Source: a filamentous cyanobacterium CCP3
Lineage (GTDB): Bacteria > Cyanobacteriota > Cyanobacteriia > Phormidesmidales > Phormidesmidaceae
DNA: 44,611 nucleotides
Assembly (NCBI GenBank): GCA_003022385.1
Contig: PYGV01000014.1
Coordinates: forward strand, 1-44,611
Direction: 5' to 3'
The notes below the pieces were generated by a model. The model was given only the letters and a program-made list of their open reading frames with translations, was not told where the DNA came from and did no database searches. A program made the position numbers and the translations under genes. Positions 33,721-41,306 of the stretch are shown piece after piece; the first letter of the stretch is position 1; each line of letters opens with the position of its first letter.

Positions 33721-35367
33721 CTACTTACGCGAAGGCTCTCCCTCTTCGACCAGGGGAGCAGCAAGGGTTGGCCCAGTGCCGTAGCGAGGATGCCCTTGTG
33801 CTGAAGGCGAAACCGCCTCGTCACCGATCGCTAGGGCATAGGTCGGACGCTGTCGCCTGGCCCACCAGATTCCGGCAGCAAAGGTGGTCATGGCGATCGC
33901 ACCACTGCCCAGCCCCATCGCCCACCAGGGGATGCCCGCAGTTGCAGCCGCCTCGACGGGGGCGGCGGGTTCCTCTTCTGCTTCAGCACTCCCGCCCCGC
34001 AACGACTGGGCATAGAGCTGGTTAGCCCGCTGGGTAACGATTTCATCGCCCTCAAACAGGCCACTGAGCACTTCGACTTGATCGCCCGCCGTTCTTCCCA
34101 GGGTGACGTCAACGGGTTCAAAGGCATTGCCATTGCGCACAAACACTAGGGGTTGGCCGTTGGCTTCTACCACCGCTGACTGGGGAATGGCCATCACGGC
34201 CTCAGAAGTGCTCTCGGTGAGCACTTCCAGGGACGCAAACATACCGGGTTTGAGCGTACCATCGGCATTGTCTAGCTCGGCCTGCACAGGTACGACCCGA
34301 GTTTCGCCATCAACTACCGAACCAACCGTGGTAATTTGTCCTTCAAAAATTTGATCGGGCAGGCTGGCTACGGTGATTCGCACCCGTTGCCCAGGGGATA
34401 CCTGAGGCAGATCTTTTTCAAAAATATTGGCGGTGGCCAATACCGTGCGATTGTCCACGATAGTCATCAGCACCGCGCCTGCGTCCTGGGCGGATTGCCC
34501 CAGGGTGACGTCGCGATCGGCAATGGTGCCTGCGATCGGCGCTTTGATGGTGATGGTGCCGTCTGGGTTAGCCGTGGCCCCCAGCTGCTGCAATCGGGTT
34601 TGGTAGGTCTCTGTACTCAACTGAGCGCGAGATTGCGCCACATTCAAAGCAGTCTGCGATCGCGCCACCTCGGTACGGGCATTCAACACCTCTAACCGAC
34701 TCTCTGCCTCGGTTAAGGCCCGCTTGGCGTCGGCCAGCCCCGCCTCTGAGGCCAGCAGCTCCCGGCGGGCAATCGCCCCTTGCGCGGCTAGTTCCGAGTC
34801 GCGATCGTATTGCTCTTGGGCCACCCGCAGATCGGTTTGGGCTTCTGCAATGGCCCCTAGGGCAATCTGCTGCTGTTGGGCATAGGTCTGCTGAGCTAGC
34901 TGCAAATTGGCCTCGGCCTGCTGCACGTCTCCCTGTCGCTCAGCAGAGTTTTCCAGGGCGGTCACTCGCAATTCAGCCAGCTCTCCACTAGTGATGACGG
35001 CTAATGCCTGGCCCGCTTCCACGCGCTGCCCTGGCTCCACCAGCAGCTTAGTCACCGTACCGCCGACGGGGTTCGTCACCGATACCTGTCGCCCCGGCGA
35101 GGCTTCAATTTGCCCCGTTGCCTTTACGCCAAAAGCTAAAACCTGGCGCTTTACGGGCTCTACAGTCAGACCAATACGGTCAGCAATCTCAGAATCAACC
35201 TCAATGCCGGTTGGAGATGCTCCAGCTCCACTCCCCTGAAACTCATCTCCATGGCCAGCATGGGCCAAGACCTCGCCGGCCGGGGCCAGCAAGAGCATCA
35301 GCAAGACGGCTACAGGGAGCGATCGCCCTCTAGCCGCGATACAAAAGCGATCAAAGATAGCTGTCAT
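33721..35367 (-). CDS. Full-length RND membrane-fusion protein (CusB/CzcB-like adaptor)
   Basis: A 548-residue adaptor from the ATG at 35367. An in-frame upstream start at 35517 is rejected because it would place operator box 9 inside the gene and the signal peptide 50 residues in. Order: signal peptide (ending VLAHAGHGDEF), barrel-sandwich half (VTKLLVEPGQRVEAGQALAVI), long alpha-hairpin (roughly 150-275, rich in Gln/Ala/Glu), second lipoyl half (ITIKAPIAGTIADRDVTLG), beta-barrel, membrane-proximal domain (AIPQSAVVEANGQPLVFV), then an unusual C-terminal TM (WWAMGLGSGAIAMTTFAAGIWW) and cytosolic tail. It bridges pump and outer-membrane channel. Adaptors usually have only an N-terminal anchor, so the C-terminal TM, shared with the short protein at 10056, is notable. 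Confidence 0.93.
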   Translation of the reverse strand: MTAIFDRFCIAARGRSLPVAVLLMLLLAPAGEVLAHAGHGDEFQGSGAGASPTGIEVDSEIADRIGLTVEPVKRQVLAFGVKATGQIEASPGRQVSVTNPVGGTVTKLLVEPGQRVEAGQALAVITSGELAELRVTALENSAERQGDVQQAEANLQLAQQTYAQQQQIALGAIAEAQTDLRVAQEQYDRDSELAAQGAIARRELLASEAGLADAKRALTEAESRLEVLNARTEVARSQTALNVAQSRAQLSTETYQTRLQQLGATANPDGTITIKAPIAGTIADRDVTLGQSAQDAGAVLMTIVDNRTVLATANIFEKDLPQVSPGQRVRITVASLPDQIFEGQITTVGSVVDGETRVVPVQAELDNADGTLKPGMFASLEVLTESTSEAVMAIPQSAVVEANGQPLVFVRNGNAFEPVDVTLGRTAGDQVEVLSGLFEGDEIVTQRANQLYAQSLRGGSAEAEEEPAAPVEAAATAGIPWWAMGLGSGAIAMTTFAAGIWWARRQRPTYALAIGDEAVSPSAQGHPRYGTGPTLAAPLVEEGEPSRK

Positions 35368-35441
35368 AGGCGTGCCCTTGAACCACTCAATTACAGTCTT
35401 TGGAGAAAAATGCCATCGTTCCCCAAACATCCCACAGAAAA

Positions 35442-35458
35442 ATGAAATCAGGATGAAA
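35442..35458 (-). promoter_or_regulatory. Direct-repeat operator box 9, upstream of the RND operon
   Basis: Plus strand ATGAAATCAGGATGAAA, identical to the copB box over all 17 bases. It reads toward the adaptor gene 75 bp away. Exact, 11-bp period. Confidence 0.8.
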
Positions 35459-35763
35459 TTTGTAGCTTTAATTGAGCAATCAATAGATTGCGCAGAGAAA
35501 ATCCCCCAAAAGTTCAAGCTGAATCGCGCTAAAAGTACGTCTAAGCAAAGACTATGGCGAATAAGATTAGGCTTCTACTCTAATTCAAAAAGCTTAAAAA
35601 CTTCATAAAGTTTCTAAGTGAAAAGATGCACTCTAATTTTTCTAACAAAACTTTCATTCTTGACTTAGGTAGCTATCACCAAATTAGCTGAAATGGGATC
35701 TACTATGACAAAACTTCCGCCAATAACCAAGCGCGGATCCTAGCAGTTCTCAAGGAGAAGACA
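35459..35763 (+). other. AT-rich leader of the small secreted peptide gene A
   Basis: There is no gene here. CTCTAATTTTTCTAA then AAAACTTTCATT (35631-35660) is repeated almost exactly at 36222-36251 ahead of peptide gene B, so the upstream regions were duplicated along with the genes. A single TTTCAT is present in each copy but without its 11-bp partner. Confidence 0.6.
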
Positions 35764-35934
35764 ATGAAAAAATATGTTCTTTCTGCACTAACTATTGCAC
35801 TAGCTACAATTGCCTTTGCTCCTGTGGCCAGTGCCTCTAGCCAAACTAACCTCCGTGGCTTAGCTGCCGAAAAAGGCAGACCTGTAACCATGAGTGAACT
35901 TATTCAGCATAACCGTGATTATAGGGGTTCATAG
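35764..35934 (+). CDS. Small secreted peptide A (degenerate EF-hand paralogue)
   Basis: A 56-residue precursor, shorter than usual gene-finder limits. A strong Shine-Dalgarno AAGGAG (35752-35757) stands 6 nt before the ATG. The signal peptide is MKKYVLSALTIALATIAFAP with a cleavage-like VASAS. The mature part is about 32 residues, starting SQTNLRGLAAEKGRPVTMSE and ending HNRDYRGS. It aligns with peptide B (36356) at both ends, but the calcium-loop residues are replaced (AAEKGRPV in place of the Asp-rich loop). The function is unknown; a periplasmic or secreted peptide of the metal island. The coding call rests on the SD, signal peptide and a paralogue 600 bp away. Confidence 0.82.
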   Translation: MKKYVLSALTIALATIAFAPVASASSQTNLRGLAAEKGRPVTMSELIQHNRDYRGS

Positions 35935-35944
35935 ACTTTTTTTA

Positions 35945-35972
35945 AGTGATAGCGCTTCAAATCGCTATCACT
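35945..35972. repeat. Perfect 10-bp inverted repeat after peptide A
   Basis: AGTGATAGCG (35945-35954) and CGCTATCACT (35963-35972) with an 8-nt loop. The T run precedes rather than follows it on the plus strand, so it is not a standard terminator; it could stabilise the transcript 3' end. Confidence 0.6.
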
Positions 35973-36003
35973 CATCAAGATGTCGCTCATCTCAATAGAC
36001 TCT

Positions 36004-36039
36004 AAAGCCACCATTGCTCAAAAGCCTGGTGGCTTTTTT
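36004..36039 (+). terminator. Intrinsic terminator of peptide gene A
   Basis: AAAGCCACCA (36004-36013) pairs with TGGTGGCTTT (36028-36037), followed by T residues to 36039. The remaining stretch to 36221 holds no gene that I can support. Confidence 0.85.
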
Positions 36040-36355
36040 GGAAAAGCATATAGTGTCTCGTTATGTTTAAGAAGATCTAACAAGCAAAGTACTATATAGC
36101 CCCTCTTAATCAAGTGAGGCACAGCAGAAAATTGAAAATCTTGCTGCATGGCAGCCTTATCTCTTGATTCGCACCTCACTAGAGTAGGGTGTGCTATATG
36201 ATTTAATGGCCATAAACTTTGCTCTAATTTTTCTAATAAAACTTTCATTATTAGCTTATGCAATTATCAGCCAATATTTGACCAGAAGATCTACGATGAT
36301 AGGAGTTTCGCTGATGAATGCAAGGCGAAATCTAGTTGCTTTCATAGAGAATAAA

Positions 36356-36532
36356 ATGAAAAAGTACTTTCTTTCCGTGCTGACAATTGCAATGGCTTCA
36401 ATGGTGCTATCGCCTGTGGCAAGTGCTTCAGGACAGACAAATCTTAATGATTTATCTGCTGATCTGAATGGGGATGGCATTGTCTCCCTTGGCGAACTTA
36501 GGTTTCACAACGCTGAATACAGAGGGAAATAG
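36356..36532 (+). CDS. Small secreted EF-hand peptide B
   Basis: A 58-residue precursor. The ATG at 36356 is preferred over upstream in-frame starts because it begins the signal peptide MKKYFLSVLTIAMASMVLSP with a VASAS cleavage site, matching peptide A. The mature part, about 33 residues, contains a complete EF-hand/dockerin-type calcium loop DLNGDGIVSLGE: D1, N3, D5, G6, V8, S9, E12. There is a single loop, so it may pair as a dimer or act as a small Ca(II) or metal binder. It lies between the RND operon and the TolC-like gene. A weak SD is the main doubt. Confidence 0.8.
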   Translation: MKKYFLSVLTIAMASMVLSPVASASGQTNLNDLSADLNGDGIVSLGELRFHNAEYRGK

Positions 36533-36643
36533 TCAGCGATCGCCTTTGAGAAAAGCAAAAAGAGTAATGACTCTTTAGTTTCTTCAGGGGGCAGCTTCTC
36601 TTCACAGACAGATTCAAGTTACCTTACTCACTCTAAAAACTGC

Positions 36644-36683
36644 AAAGCCCACCGTAGATTAACGCTACGATGGGCTTTTTTTT
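36644..36683 (+). terminator. Intrinsic terminator of peptide gene B
   Basis: AAAGCCCACCGTAG (36644-36657) pairs with CTACGATGGGCTTT (36664-36677) with one mismatch, then a run of T to 36683. It also separates this gene from the leftward TolC-like gene ending at 36748. Confidence 0.88.
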
Positions 36684-36747
36684 GACTTTAATTTACTTTA
36701 TATTTCAGAAAAAGTCTAACCGGGGTATTTGAGCAGATCTGCAAAAA

Positions 36748-38154
36748 CTAGTCTAAATAAGGTTGTTCAGTTGCTCTTTGTATTGCAGCCAACGACCGAT
36801 TGTAGTCTATGATGGCGTTTGCTAAATTGCCTTCTGCTTCAGCTAAATCCCCAATGGCACTTAATACGTCTAGTTGAGTGCCTACACCTGCATTAAACCG
36901 CAAGTTGGCCAATCGAAGTGCCTCCTGCGCTTGCTGTACCGCTACAGTAGCCGTAGTGATATTTTCTTGATTAGCCGTTAAATTAAAATAAGCATCTTCA
37001 ACTTCCAAGCGAATACTGTTGCGAGTTTGGGAGAACTGAGTTTCTGCAATTTCAGACTCCTTATCTTGCTGAGCCGCCGATGCTGAAGCAGCACCCCCAT
37101 CAAAGAGTTGCCACTGTAATCTAGCGCCCACGCTGAACCCATCATTCAGTGCCGTTGAATTGCCGCTCAAAGCCTGCTGAAGGCCGTAGTTGGCAACTAA
37201 GCTAAGGTTAGGTCTTACCGCTGCCAGGGCAATTTGTCTCTGGCGTTGGGCAATCGTGCGTTGGGCCAAAACCTGCGATAGCTCAACGCGACTTTGATAG
37301 GCCAGTACAATACTTTCCTCTAAGGTCAGCGGCCAGCCTCCAGCAATTTCGACAGGCAACGTCTCAACATTTACTGAAGCTGGTAAATTTAGCCTGCGTG
37401 ATAGTTGTCTCTGCGCAATTTGTCGTTGGCTTTGAACCTGCGTCAAGTCTTGGCGGGCATTGGCCACCTGCACTTCTGCCCGTAGCACGTCAAACTGAGT
37501 GCCTACGCCAGCACGCTCTCTTAAAATTGTGTCCTGTAGATTGCGCTCCGCTTCATCTAAAAAGGCCTGGCTAATCCGAATTTGCTCAACGGTCAGCTGT
37601 AAGGCGTAATAATCATTGGCGGTATCGAGCAGCAGTTGAGCCCTACGCCGGTTGATATCTAGTTCAGCGACCCGAATTTGCTCTTCGGCTACTTGTATTC
37701 TGGCTTGTCTACCCCCTGACAAGCCCAAGTCATAAAGGGCCTCAAGGTCTCCTCTTAAAGTCGTTTGGTTGTCATTCTCTTCGCTATTACTTTGTAATGT
37801 TGATGCTAAACCAACGGTTGGATACAGTTCTGCTCTAGCTTCTCTAAGGGCAAACTGACTGCGTTCTAGCTCTAGTAAGGCAATCTGAAGATCTTCGTTG
37901 TTGCGCAATGCTAGCTCAAAAGCTTCTTCTATAGAGAGAGTCTCTGTCGTAGTAATTTCAACAACTTCTGGCTGAGTTGGCAAAAATAGCGGACTAGGCT
38001 CAGGGGAAAGACGGTCAAGTCGTGAGGTATCTTCTCCTGGCTGAGGCAAAGATTGAGCAAGGGCTCTAGATGCAGTCAGGGGAGCAACATCCAACGCAAT
38101 CACCATGGCCAGACTGGCTAGGGTAGATGTAGAAAGTCGACAATTTTGACGCAT
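36748..38154 (-). CDS. TolC-like outer-membrane efflux protein
   Basis: A 468-residue precursor from the ATG at 38154 (a TTG three codons upstream is less likely). The signal peptide ends ALAQS. Two OEP repeats (about 75-260 and 275-460) are built of long helices with the typical TLSIEEAFELALRNNEDLQIA opening and paired motifs ERAGVGTQFDVLRAEVQVANA and NAGVGTQLDVLSAIGDLAEAE. It forms the trimeric outer-membrane channel for tripartite pumps and could serve both RND systems here, neither of which has its own channel gene. It lies 41 bp after the orphan regulator gene on the same strand, so the two are probably cotranscribed under box 10. Confidence 0.92.
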   Translation of the reverse strand: MRQNCRLSTSTLASLAMVIALDVAPLTASRALAQSLPQPGEDTSRLDRLSPEPSPLFLPTQPEVVEITTTETLSIEEAFELALRNNEDLQIALLELERSQFALREARAELYPTVGLASTLQSNSEENDNQTTLRGDLEALYDLGLSGGRQARIQVAEEQIRVAELDINRRRAQLLLDTANDYYALQLTVEQIRISQAFLDEAERNLQDTILRERAGVGTQFDVLRAEVQVANARQDLTQVQSQRQIAQRQLSRRLNLPASVNVETLPVEIAGGWPLTLEESIVLAYQSRVELSQVLAQRTIAQRQRQIALAAVRPNLSLVANYGLQQALSGNSTALNDGFSVGARLQWQLFDGGAASASAAQQDKESEIAETQFSQTRNSIRLEVEDAYFNLTANQENITTATVAVQQAQEALRLANLRFNAGVGTQLDVLSAIGDLAEAEGNLANAIIDYNRSLAAIQRATEQPYLD

Positions 38155-38194
38155 GTTTAACAAAGAAATGAGTGCTCTTAAATCAACAAATAAA

Positions 38195-38923
38195 CTACGC
38201 CAAAGCTAGAGAGAGGGAATTTCTAGATCGCCCCCTAGCAGCAGTCTTGAGAATGTATCCAAACCCTCGAATGGTGTGGATTAGCCGTTCTTTTTGACCG
38301 TCTTCCATCTTTTTTCGCAGAGAGCAAATGTAAAACTGGAGCACGTTGCTCTCATGGCCAAGATCGCAGTCGTAGCTCCAAACAGCATCAATGATCTGTG
38401 TTTTTTTAAGCGCTTCCTTAGGGTGCTCAAGAAAGTAAGCCAGTAAATCGAACTCCTTGGCTGTCAGGGTTAATTCATGACCGCCTCGATATACCGTCCG
38501 GCTGTAGTGGCTGAGTGTCACATCAGAGAAGACAAGTATTCTCGATGCATCTTCGCTATTGTTTCTCCTTAAAAAAACTTTAATGTGAGCCAAAACTAAA
38601 TCTAGACTTATGGGTGTAGTGACATAGGCATCAGCCCCTGCTTCTAGAACAGCCGCTTGCTTTTGAGGAGTAGTGTCCTTATCGATATAGAGAATGGGAA
38701 TTGGATTGCCTGTAGTCCTTAGCCTTCTGCATATATCAATAGCTGTTAAATCAGAAATAGACGAGCTAATAATTAGCGCGTCTGGCTCAATTTGGCGAAC
38801 GTTGACAAGGCCGCTAAAACCATCTTGATAAACACTGACGAGGTAGCTCTCTTGGATTAGCTCGGACTCAATTAAACGAGAAAAGCTAGATTCATTTTCT
38901 ATGACAAGAATATGTTTGGCCAT
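38195..38923 (-). CDS. Orphan OmpR-family regulator with inactive receiver
   Basis: A 242-residue protein from the ATG at 38923 (GAGGTGG upstream as SD; a GTG at 38938 is an alternative). The fold of receiver plus winged helix is clear, but the receiver has lost every key residue: the acidic pair is E9-N10, the phospho-acceptor position is S53 (IISSSISDL), the Thr/Ser switch position is D81, and the conserved Lys is T103 (VTTP). The DNA-binding domain is well kept, with recognition segment SNVLQFYICSLRKKM. No kinase is adjacent. It must work without Asp phosphorylation, or as a competitor of the two RppA proteins. It precedes the TolC gene. Confidence 0.9.
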   Translation of the reverse strand: MAKHILVIENESSFSRLIESELIQESYLVSVYQDGFSGLVNVRQIEPDALIISSSISDLTAIDICRRLRTTGNPIPILYIDKDTTPQKQAAVLEAGADAYVTTPISLDLVLAHIKVFLRRNNSEDASRILVFSDVTLSHYSRTVYRGGHELTLTAKEFDLLAYFLEHPKEALKKTQIIDAVWSYDCDLGHESNVLQFYICSLRKKMEDGQKERLIHTIRGFGYILKTAARGRSRNSLSLALA

Positions 38924-39075
38924 ATAAACCCACCTCACTCTCTAAAGTGAAAGCACCAGAAAGCAGGGCAAAATAAAGCCTATTCTAGGCGCTAGAACAT
39001 AGGCTCTTCTTAACACTCTTAGCATCAAGCTTTCTGAGTCTTTCAGTGTTTGTCGCTACAGTATGGCAAGTAAAA

Positions 39076-39092
39076 ATGAAATGAACGTGAAA
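39076..39092 (-). promoter_or_regulatory. Direct-repeat operator box 10, upstream of the orphan regulator
   Basis: Plus strand ATGAAA-TGAAC-GTGAAA, one mismatch, 11-bp period, 153 bp from the regulator start. The surrounding 38924-39291 region has no gene that I recognise. Confidence 0.68.
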
Positions 39093-39291
39093 ACTCTACT
39101 CAATTCAGAAAGTGTTTTTTTGTCTCGTCCAGTCGTTGCGATTAAGGCGATTGCGGAAAAAGCTTAGTATTGTTGGCCAGATGGCATCTAGATAAGGTGC
39201 TGCAATAGGTTTCCCGCATCTGATTATTTAGTCACATCGACAGTTTTTTGCTTGTTGAGTTCTAAAAATTAAGGCCAGAAAATATTCCATG

Positions 39292-39324
39292 AAAAACAGG
39301 CCTCAGTTTTTGGAGTGAGGCCTG
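39292..39324 (-). terminator. Intrinsic terminator of the tandem-DUF305 gene
   Basis: On the minus strand CAGGCCTCA pairs with TGAGGCCTG (plus positions 39297-39305 and 39316-39324), followed by a T run (plus 39292-39296). It lies 24 bp beyond the gene end. Confidence 0.88.
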
Positions 39325-39347
39325 CCAAATTTTATTCGTCAACGAAA

Positions 39348-40013
39348 TTACTGGCCGTACCAGTCTTTTCGCCACTGCTCCATTTGATCAATTTCGACCT
39401 GCTGGGTCGATACAATATCTTGGGCGAGTTGTTGAACGTCTGGTCGGCTACTTTTCTCTAGGGCATCTTGCGCCATAGCTAATGCCCCCTCATGGTGGGG
39501 AATCATGCCATTGATAAAACGTAGGTCAAATTCATCATCGGCAGCGCCCAAGTCGCCACTCATCATCATGGTGGCCTGCATATCAGGCGTCATAGCCATG
39601 GAATGTCCCATGGCTGCATGGTACATGACGGGCTCTTGGCTGGCATTTGGGTACCACGCTTGTCGCCATTGCTGCATGCGGTCAATCTCGACCTGCTGAG
39701 CGGCGATGATCTCCTCTGCCAACTGCTTGACTTCATCACGCTGCGAATTTTGCAAAGCCGATTCAGCCATCATGACTGCACCCTGGTGATGCAAAATCAT
39801 GCCGTCAATAAACCGTAAGTCGAACTCCTCGTCACTAGGGCCGAGATCCATCATCATGGAATGGTCGGCCATGGGTTCATCTCCCATGGGCATAGCGGCA
39901 GAGTCTGATTCTTTAGGTGCCGGGGATGACGTGCCGCACGCGCTCACCATTACAGGTAGGGACACCAGTCCGCCCACTACTATCCACGAAGCTAATAGTC
40001 GTCTCAGAGTCAT
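39348..40013 (-). CDS. copM: Tandem-DUF305 periplasmic lipoprotein (CopM-like copper binder)
   Basis: A 221-residue protein. The lipobox VSAC (Cys26) indicates a lipoprotein. Two DUF305 repeats follow: residues about 60-120 (DEEFDLRFIDGMILHHQGAV to QQWRQAWY) and about 159-220 (DDEFDLRFINGMIPHHEGAL to EQWRKDWYG). Met/His-rich linkers (MPMGDEPMADHSMMMD and HSMAMTPDMQATMMMSGD) precede each. Synechocystis CopM, a periplasmic DUF305 protein, binds Cu(I)/Cu(II), so a similar periplasmic copper buffer is likely. The internal repeat arose by duplication. Box 11 lies 100 bp upstream. Confidence 0.87.
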   Translation of the reverse strand: MTLRRLLASWIVVGGLVSLPVMVSACGTSSPAPKESDSAAMPMGDEPMADHSMMMDLGPSDEEFDLRFIDGMILHHQGAVMMAESALQNSQRDEVKQLAEEIIAAQQVEIDRMQQWRQAWYPNASQEPVMYHAAMGHSMAMTPDMQATMMMSGDLGAADDEFDLRFINGMIPHHEGALAMAQDALEKSSRPDVQQLAQDIVSTQQVEIDQMEQWRKDWYGQ

Positions 40014-40112
40014 CGGATGTCAAACCTCTTTTTCATCACAAAGGCGATTGCTCGCTTTCAAGCGCGCTGACGCGCCCGGCACAACTGTCGGTTCTAAGTT
40101 TGACACTCAAAA

Positions 40113-40129
40113 ATGAAATGCGGGTGAAA
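40113..40129 (-). promoter_or_regulatory. Direct-repeat operator box 11, upstream of the tandem-DUF305 gene
   Basis: Plus strand ATGAAA-TGCGG-GTGAAA, one mismatch, 11-bp period. Confidence 0.7.
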
Positions 40130-40162
40130 TGGAACAGGTCTGAGCAAAATGACAGGACTCTG

Positions 40163-40627
40163 TCATGATCCAGAATCCATTTCACTTGATACAGCCATTG
40201 TTGATCGCACATTTGCCAAACAACAGCGTCCCTGGGGATTGTTCACCTCGCAGCCGCAGCGCTGGGCTTGAATATGGGCCGTAATGTCGTCAAGGGCGCG
40301 TCGGTTGGTCGGATTGCGGAGCTGCTGCCGTCGCCAGTCAAAGCAGTAGCACACCGGCACTTCCGGGCCAGGATCTTTGGCAAAGACCGGCACCTTGAGG
40401 CGATCGGTTTCAAAGGTTTGCCCGTCGGCACCAAAGTAAACCACCGGGCAGTCAGGGCTAGCGCAAAATCGGTAGCTCTGCTGGGCGTTGAGCTGCGCCA
40501 GAGCACTGGGCACCAGCAAACTCTTAAGGGTAATCAGCGGCACGGGTTTGCCCTTAGCCCTATTGCGGGGGCAGTGTTGAGGGGATTGCGTGGCGGTAGT
40601 TGGTTGGTCAGTACAACAGTCGCTCAT
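40163..40627 (-). CDS. CopZ-like iron-sulfur metallochaperone (N-terminal CopZ domain type)
   Basis: A 154-residue cytosolic protein rich in Cys: CC at residues 4-5, CP with NRAKGKPVPLITLKSLL (the most diagnostic segment), FCASPDCPVVYF, VCYCFDW, then RCGCEVNNPQGRCCLANV at the end. This matches the N-terminal [2Fe-2S]/Zn domain of Archaeoglobus CopZ, known to reduce Cu(II) to Cu(I) and pass it on. The attached heavy-metal-associated domain of CopZ is absent. It is the last gene of the thioredoxin-like/MerR/MerF/CopZ cluster, 35 bp after merF. It may receive the metal imported by MerF. Confidence 0.85.
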   Translation of the reverse strand: MSDCCTDQPTTATQSPQHCPRNRAKGKPVPLITLKSLLVPSALAQLNAQQSYRFCASPDCPVVYFGADGQTFETDRLKVPVFAKDPGPEVPVCYCFDWRRQQLRNPTNRRALDDITAHIQAQRCGCEVNNPQGRCCLANVRSTMAVSSEMDSGS

Positions 40628-40662
40628 CAGTGGTCTCCTAAATGGACTTTTCCTGAATTGAT

Positions 40663-40875
40663 CTACTTCGCACAGCAGCGGCGATGCTGTCGATAGGCCA
40701 CCACTGTTAGAGCAATCAAGACGCCCAACAGCGGCAGCAGGACAACATTGAGATAGCCTACCCAGACCGCCAATCCTAGGGGACTGAGTAGAATCACCAG
40801 CATCGGTGTAAAGCAGCAGAGGGCCACCACTACGGTGCCAATTAGACTAGCGATCAAGGTGTTTCTAGGGGGCAT
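40663..40875 (-). CDS. merF: MerF-like small metal transporter
   Basis: A 70-residue protein with two TMs (about 8-30 and 38-60). Vicinal Cys pairs C20-C21 in TM1 (ALCCFTP) and C67-C68 at the C-terminus are the MerF signature for Hg(II) uptake. The ATG at 40875 is chosen over an upstream in-frame start at 41097, since the extra 74 residues are MerR-gene shadow. It overlaps the stop of merR by 11 bp. No mercuric reductase or MerP is present in the window, so the substrate here may be copper or another soft metal rather than mercury. Confidence 0.88.
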   Translation of the reverse strand: MPPRNTLIASLIGTVVVALCCFTPMLVILLSPLGLAVWVGYLNVVLLPLLGVLIALTVVAYRQHRRCCAK

Positions 40876-41296
40876 GGGATACCTGTTCAATAAAGCCGCA
40901 GATGGTTCCCTGACAAAGGGTTTCGGTTGGAACAGTAGCATCGTCGGGAAGTTGTGCCGCCAGGTTAGCGTAGTAGGTAGCCAGTTCCTGGCGGAGGGCT
41001 TGCAGCTCGGCAATTTGTTGATCGAGCTGCTGGAGATGGCTGGACACCATCGCTTTAAGCTGTTGGCAGGGCGCTGTGCCCCCGGCACGCAACGCAATCA
41101 GCTGACCAATTTCCGTCAGCGATAGCCCTAGCCGCTTGGCTTTTTGGATAAAGCGCAGCCGCTCCACATCGGCAGTTCCGTAGAGGCGATACTGAGCCGC
41201 GCTGCGCTGGGGGGCTTGCAGCAGCCCCAGCTGCTCGTAATAGCGAATGGTGGAAGCGGGCACCCCAGCGGCCCGACTCAGATCGCGAATTAACAT
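40865..41296 (-). CDS. MerR-family metal-responsive regulator
   Basis: A 143-residue activator. The winged helix-turn-helix is LIRDLSRAAGVPASTIRYYEQLGLL (residues 2-26), followed by the long dimerisation helix (about 78-112). Metal ligands are likely C77, C128 and C133, the same general pattern as the three Cys of MerR and as ZntR. It twists a promoter with an overlong spacer when metal binds. A perfect 22-bp palindrome with such a promoter lies upstream of the first gene of the operon (41614-41635). Hg, Zn/Cd or Pb are possible; the Cys-only set favours a soft metal. Confidence 0.88.
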   Translation of the reverse strand: MLIRDLSRAAGVPASTIRYYEQLGLLQAPQRSAAQYRLYGTADVERLRFIQKAKRLGLSLTEIGQLIALRAGGTAPCQQLKAMVSSHLQQLDQQIAELQALRQELATYYANLAAQLPDDATVPTETLCQGTICGFIEQVSHAP

Positions 41297-41306
41297 GACG
41301 GTGGTT

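Noticed and set aside
35368-35517. Upstream start adding 50 residues to the adaptor
   Set aside because: It would put operator box 9 inside the coding region and bury the signal peptide.
40876-41097. Upstream start adding 74 residues to MerF
   Set aside because: The extra part lies inside merR in another frame and lacks any family likeness; the 70-residue form has the exact MerF layout.
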